Shown here in pieces: positions 59,858 to 64,000 of a stretch of 64,000 nucleotides of DNA. The DNA lies in contig CM055750.1 in the NCBI GenBank assembly GCA_029465975.1, forward strand, positions 330,689-394,688, written 5' to 3'. The notes beneath the pieces were generated by a model. The model had not been told where the DNA came from. It saw nothing but the letters and a program-made list of their open reading frames with translations, and searched no databases. Numbering within the stretch: the stretch's first letter is position 1; the number at the start of each line of letters is the position of its first letter. The DNA is from Dallia pectoralis. Its lineage: Eukaryota > Chordata > Actinopteri > Esociformes > Umbridae. The position numbers and the translations under genes were made by a program.

Positions 59858-60014
59858 GAAGGAAGATGGGGAGCAAGAGACAGAGAGAGAGAAAGAGAGG
59901 AGAGAGATGAGAGAGAGGAGAGAGAGAGAGGAGGGGGAGAGGAGAGAGAGTGAGAGAGAGACGGGGAGAGAGAGGGGAGAGAGGAGAGAAAGAGTGAGAG
60001 AGAGAGGAGGGGGT
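59858..60014. repeat. GA-rich tract upstream of the fbxl17 acceptor
   Basis: GAGAGA/GGAGA tract on the plus strand, hence a CU-rich tract on the fbxl17 strand, 42-198 bases before the exon at 59816. Confidence 0.95.
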
Positions 60015-60227
60015 GTCATCTGGTTGGTTCTGGGTGACAGGATGGTGCTGGTAAAACCCAATCTGTGATTCCATGATCTCAAAACAAAACAAGCCCTGAT
60101 GACTAAAGCCCAGAGGTTGACCTGAGTGACTGTTGCACACACTTCGTTGTTTAGACAGTGGGCACCCAGTTACACACACACACACACACATAAATACACA
60201 CACCGCAGGCAGACTGCCCCACTTTAC
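60015..60227. other. Intronic sequence with a short (CA)n
   Basis: Unique apart from a CA run at about 60171-60190. Confidence 0.55.
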
Positions 60228-60353
60228 CCTGGCACACTGTGGTTCCCCTGGCACACTGTGGTTCCCCTGGCACACTGTGGTTCCCTTGGCACACTGTGGT
60301 TCCCTTGGCACACTGTGGTTCCCCTGGCACACTGTGGTTCCCCTGGCAGCACT
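60228..60353. repeat. 19-bp minisatellite (about 6.5 copies)
   Basis: The unit is ggttcccctggcacactgt, with cccttgg in two copies. Confidence 0.95.
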
Positions 60354-60400
60354 GTGACACATGTCAGTGGTCTAATGAATTAGTCCAAAAGCAGTGTGGT

Positions 60401-60405
60401 GTGTG

Positions 60406-60440
<35 letters not shown>

Positions 60441-60443
60441 GTG
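60401..60443. repeat. (GT)n microsatellite
   Basis: GT tract with one gttt interruption. Confidence 0.95.
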
Positions 60444-60607
60444 AACACGTTGTGTTCCTTTCAATACAGTTTAGAGACAGACACAATCAATCCCAAACCT
60501 GTCAATTGCTTTGCAGATGGAAGAGCGGAGTGCTGCTCTGTGATCGATTAAGAGGGTCTGGGCTTAGTTCACTACACACTCACGCCATCGATAATCAGCA
60601 AAGGATG

Positions 60608-60752
60608 AGAGTAGGAGGTGGAGGAGGTGGTGGAGGAGAGGAGGAGGGGAAGAGGTGGTGGAGGAGAGGAGGAGGAGAGGAGGAGGAGAGGAGGAGGTGG
60701 AGGAGGTGGAGGAGAGGAGGAGGAGAGGAGGAGGTGGAGGAGAGGAGGAGAT
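60608..60752. repeat. GGA-rich purine repeat
   Basis: ggaggagaggaggaggtgga-type units with 3-, 5- and 9-bp sub-periods; G-rich on the plus strand. Confidence 0.94.
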
Positions 60753-61006
60753 GATGTTCAATAAGGTTAAATGAAGTATCTCTGTCAGTAGGGGTGAATA
60801 GCAAAGGTCAAGAGCTGGTCAGGTCAGAGGTCATAGGGTGACAATAGACACACACACACACACACACACACACGCACGCACGCACACACACACGCACACA
60901 CGCACACACACACACACACACTATGCAATCTCATGTTGCACTTCATTTCCTGTATATATATTTAGCATCTGTGGCTCTGAGTCTAAAGGTAGCGGTCAGG
61001 TTTCAG
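60753..61006. repeat. CA/CG microsatellite in unique sequence
   Basis: CA with cgcacgcacg interruptions at about 60847-60922, set in unique sequence. Confidence 0.85.
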
Positions 61007-61166
61007 CCAGACTCTAGTTATAGACTAACTCAAACCAGACTCTAGTTATAGACTAACTCAAACCAGACTCTAGTTATAGACTAACTCAAACCAGACTCTA
61101 GTTATAGACTAACTCAAACCAGACTCTAGTTATAGACTAACTCAAACCAGACTCTAGTTATAGACT
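61007..61166. repeat. 28-bp minisatellite (5.7 copies)
   Basis: The unit is ctagttatagactaactcaa plus accagact, with no variation seen between copies. Confidence 0.96.
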
Positions 61167-61520
61167 CGTGGTTAAAACACATTGCAGTCATCCTCAGGAG
61201 AAACACATAAAACATGCTTAAACGTTGACACACTGTCCATTAATGTGCAGTTGAGTGTGTTTGAATGTGGCAGGAGTTCTGCTAGGGTTCTGCTAGAGTT
61301 CTGCTAGGGTTCTGCTAGTGACTTCAGGATCTACTGGAACATGTAGAGTACAAAGAAACCACACGCCATACACACTATTCATTAGAGCAACTCAACAGGA
61401 AGGGGTTTAAAGAAGGGGGCGGGGTGGGGGGATTTAAAAGGCACAAAATAATACATTTATGTTCTTCAATAGTTTTCTGTAGGAGACATGGTCACTATAA
61501 GGGAGATGACCCCCCTCAGA
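61167..61520. other. Intronic sequence with a short 11-bp repeat
   Basis: gttctgctag(g/a) recurs about four times at 61276-61320. The rest is unique, with a G-rich patch at 61414-61430. Confidence 0.6.
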
Positions 61521-61692
61521 AAGAGAGAAGGGGGGAGCAGGGAGAGAGAGAGAGAGAAAGAGAAGGGGGAGAGAGAGAGAGAAAGGGAGATAGAGAGAGA
61601 GAGAGAAGGGGGAGAGAGAGAGAAGGGGGGAGAGAGAGAGGGGGAGAGAGAGAGAAGGGGGGGAGAAGGGGAGAGAGAGAGACAGAAAGACA
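61521..61692. repeat. GA-rich purine tract
   Basis: GAGAGA/AAGGGGGA tract on the plus strand. Frames through it are composition artefacts. Confidence 0.95.
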
Positions 61693-61915
61693 GAGAAACA
61701 GAACAGCAGACAGACAGGCTGCTTAGATCTTATGAGCATCCTGTGCTCTTCTGTCTGTTCCCATCAGGATGATCTGTTTCAGGATCAGTTTAGCCTGAGT
61801 CAACCCCCTTTAATGTCTGAATGCACTTCCACCACAGGAAGTGAGGGGCGGGGTCAAATCAGCGGGGGGGTACATTTAATTCAGAACAGACACAAGTTTG
61901 ACTTGGTATTGTACT
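61693..61915. other. Intronic unique sequence
   Basis: Unique sequence between a purine tract and the C-rich array. No feature recognised. Confidence 0.55.
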
Positions 61916-64000
61916 GTAACCCCCCCTCACAAGTGTAACCCCTAACAAGTGTAACCCCCTCACAAGTGTAACCCCTAACAAGTGTAACCCCTAACAAGTG
62001 TAACCCCCTAACAAGTGTAACCCCCTCACAAGTGTAACCCCCTAACAAGTGTAACCCCCTCACAAGTGTAACCCCCCTCACAAGTGTAACCCCCTAACAA
62101 GTGTAACCCCTAACAAGTGTAACCCCTAACAAGTGTAACCCCCTCACAAGTGTAACCCCCTAACAAGTGTAACCCCCTCACAAGTGTAACCCCCTAACAA
62201 GTGTAACCCCCTCACAAGTGTAACCCCCTAACAAGTGTAACCCCCTCACAAGTGTAACCCCCTAACAAGTGTAACCCCCTAACAAGTGCAACCCCCTAAC
62301 AAGTGTAACCCCCTAACAAGTGTAACCCCCTCACAAGTGTAACCCCCTAACAAGTGTAACCCCCTCACAAGTGTAACCCCCTAACAAGTGTAACCCCCTC
62401 ACAAGTGTAACCCCTAACAAGTGTAACCCCCTAACAAGTGTAACCCCCTCACAAGTGTAACCCCTAACAAGTGTAACCCCCCTCACAAGTGTAACCCCCT
62501 AACAAGTGTAACCCCCTCACAAGTGTAACCCCCTAACAAGTGTAACCCCCTAACAAGTGTAACCCCCTCACAAGTGTAACCCCCTAACAAGTGTAACCCC
62601 CCTCACAAGTGTAACCCCCTAACAAGTGTAACCCCCTAACAAGTGTAACCCCCTAACAAGTGTAACCCCCTAACAAGTGTAACCCCCTAACAAGTGTAAC
62701 CCCCTAACAAGTGTAACCCCCTAACAAGTGTAACCCCCTAACAAGTGTAACCCCCTCACAAGTGTAACCCCTAACAAGTGTAACCCCCCTCACAAGTGTA
62801 ACCCCTAACAAGTGTAACCCCCTCACAAGTGTAACCCCCTAACAAGTGTAACCCCCTAACAAGTGTAACCCCCCTCACAAGTGTAACCCCCCTCACAAGT
62901 GTAACCCCCTAACAAGTGTAACCCCTCACAAGTGTAACCCCCTCACAAGTGTAACCCCCTAACAAGTGTAACCCCCTCACAAGTGTAACCCCCCTCACCC
63001 CCTAACAAGTGTAACCCCCTAACAAGTGTAACCCCCTCACAAGTGTAACCCCTAACAAGTGTAACCCCCTCACAAGTGTAACCCCCTCACAAGTGTAACC
63101 CCCCTCACAAGTGTAACCCCCTCACAAGTGTAACCCCCTCACAAGTGTAACCCCCTCACAAGTGTAACCCCCTCACAAGTGTAACCCCCTCACAAGTGTA
63201 ACCCCCTCACAAGTGTAACCCCCTCACAAGTGTAACCCCCTCACAAGTGTAACCCCCTCACAAGTGTAACCCCCTCACAAGTGTAACCCCCTTCACAAGT
63301 GTAACCCCCTAACAAGTGTAACCCCCTCACAAGTGTAACCCCCTAACAAGTGTAACCCCCTCACAAGTGTAACCCCCCTCACAAGTGTAACCCCCTAACA
63401 AGTGTAACCCCCTCACAAGTGTAACCCCCTAACAAGTGTAACCCCCTCACAAGTGTAACCCCCTCACAAGTGTAACCCCCCTCACAAGTGTAACCCCCTA
63501 ACAAGTGTAACCCCCTCACAAGTGTAACCCCCTCACAAGTGTAACCCCCTAACAAGTGTAACCCCCTCACAAGTGTAACCCCCTCACAAGTGTAACCCCC
63601 TAACAAGTGCAACCCCCTAACAAGTGTAACCCCCTAACAAGTGTAACCCCCTCACAAGTGTAACCCCCTAACAAGTGTAACCCCCTCACAAGTGTAACCC
63701 CCTAACAAGTGTAACCCCCTCACAAGTGTAACCCCCTAACAAGTGTAACCCCCTAACAAGTGTAACCCCCTCACAAGTGTAACCCCCTAACAAGTGTAAC
63801 CCCCTCACAAGTGTAACCCCCTAACAAGTGTAACCCCCTCACAAGTGTAACCCCCTAACAAGTGTAACCCCCTAACAAGTGTAACCCCCTCACAAGTGTA
63901 ACCCCCTAACAAGTGTAACCCCCTCACAAGTGTAACCCCTAACAAGTGTAACCCCCTAACAAGTGTAACCCCCTAACAAGTGTAACCCCCTAACAAGTGT
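61916..64000. repeat. 16-bp C-rich minisatellite, running off the window (about 130 copies)
   Basis: Two unit types, ccctaacaagtgtaac and ccctcacaagtgtaac, with 15- and 17-bp length variants from C-run changes. A near-pure block of the 'tcac' type lies at about 63060-63290 and a block of the 'taac' type at about 62620-62750. The true array is longer than seen. Confidence 0.97.

Noticed and set aside
61916..64000. Telomere repeat from CCCTAAC motifs
   Set aside because: The period is 16 bp with aagtgtaac between motifs; there is no run of the hexamer.

Overview
This window is vertebrate nuclear DNA, almost certainly from a teleost fish. The evidence is spliced coding exons, three hAT elements with intact 8-bp target duplications, a Tc1-like remnant of the fish type, a Tx1-clade LINE and an extreme load of micro- and minisatellites. 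By my own coordinates, tandem repeats fill about 37 kb of the 64 kb (about 58%). No operons, CRISPR arrays, tRNA or rRNA genes were seen.

The one host gene I can identify is fbxl17, on the minus strand. It encodes the F-box/LRR substrate receptor of an SCF ubiquitin ligase. Two exons are visible: an internal LRR exon (59674-59816) and the terminal coding exon (31670-31807). They share reading phase and have canonical splice sites, with a 27.9-kb intron between them. Sequence above 59816 is the preceding intron. Sequence below 31670 is 3' UTR and downstream flank. The stop codon and last eight codons lie inside the first unit of a 34-bp minisatellite that runs on for about 0.7 kb into the presumed 3' UTR.

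Layout. 1-12.0 kb: 39-, 26-, 36-, 37-, 37- and 19-bp minisatellites; a 1.78-kb hAT element inserted in one array; a perfect 61-bp inverted repeat. 12.6-18.7 kb: GA, TG/TA and CA arrays, a 2.2-kb CA/ATGTAC array and a LINE 3' fragment. 18.1-23.9 kb: a 16-bp array carrying CRE-like palindromes, a degenerate reverse-transcriptase fragment, and 64-, 13-, 30- and 19-bp arrays. 25.2-29.1 kb: a 3.9-kb array of 53-bp units. 30.4-31.8 kb: the fbxl17 3' end. 31.8-59.7 kb: the fbxl17 intron, holding a Tc1 remnant, 12-, 27-, 54-, 45- and 23-bp arrays, two hAT elements with BED-finger fragments, a CT-rich array split by a chimeric Tx1 element, and a 6.2-kb array of 45-bp units set between hAT-like fragments. 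59.8-64 kb: GA, CA and GGA repeats and a 16-bp C-rich array running off the end.

The most notable object is the chimeric retroelement at about 42471-44804. A complete Tx1-type ORF1 is followed, two bases after its stop, by an open frame that contains a shortened CHST14-like (dermatan 4-O-sulfotransferase) sequence where ORF2 should be. The whole unit sits in a CT array. Most long open frames elsewhere are by-products of repeat units whose length is a multiple of three, and I have not annotated them as genes.
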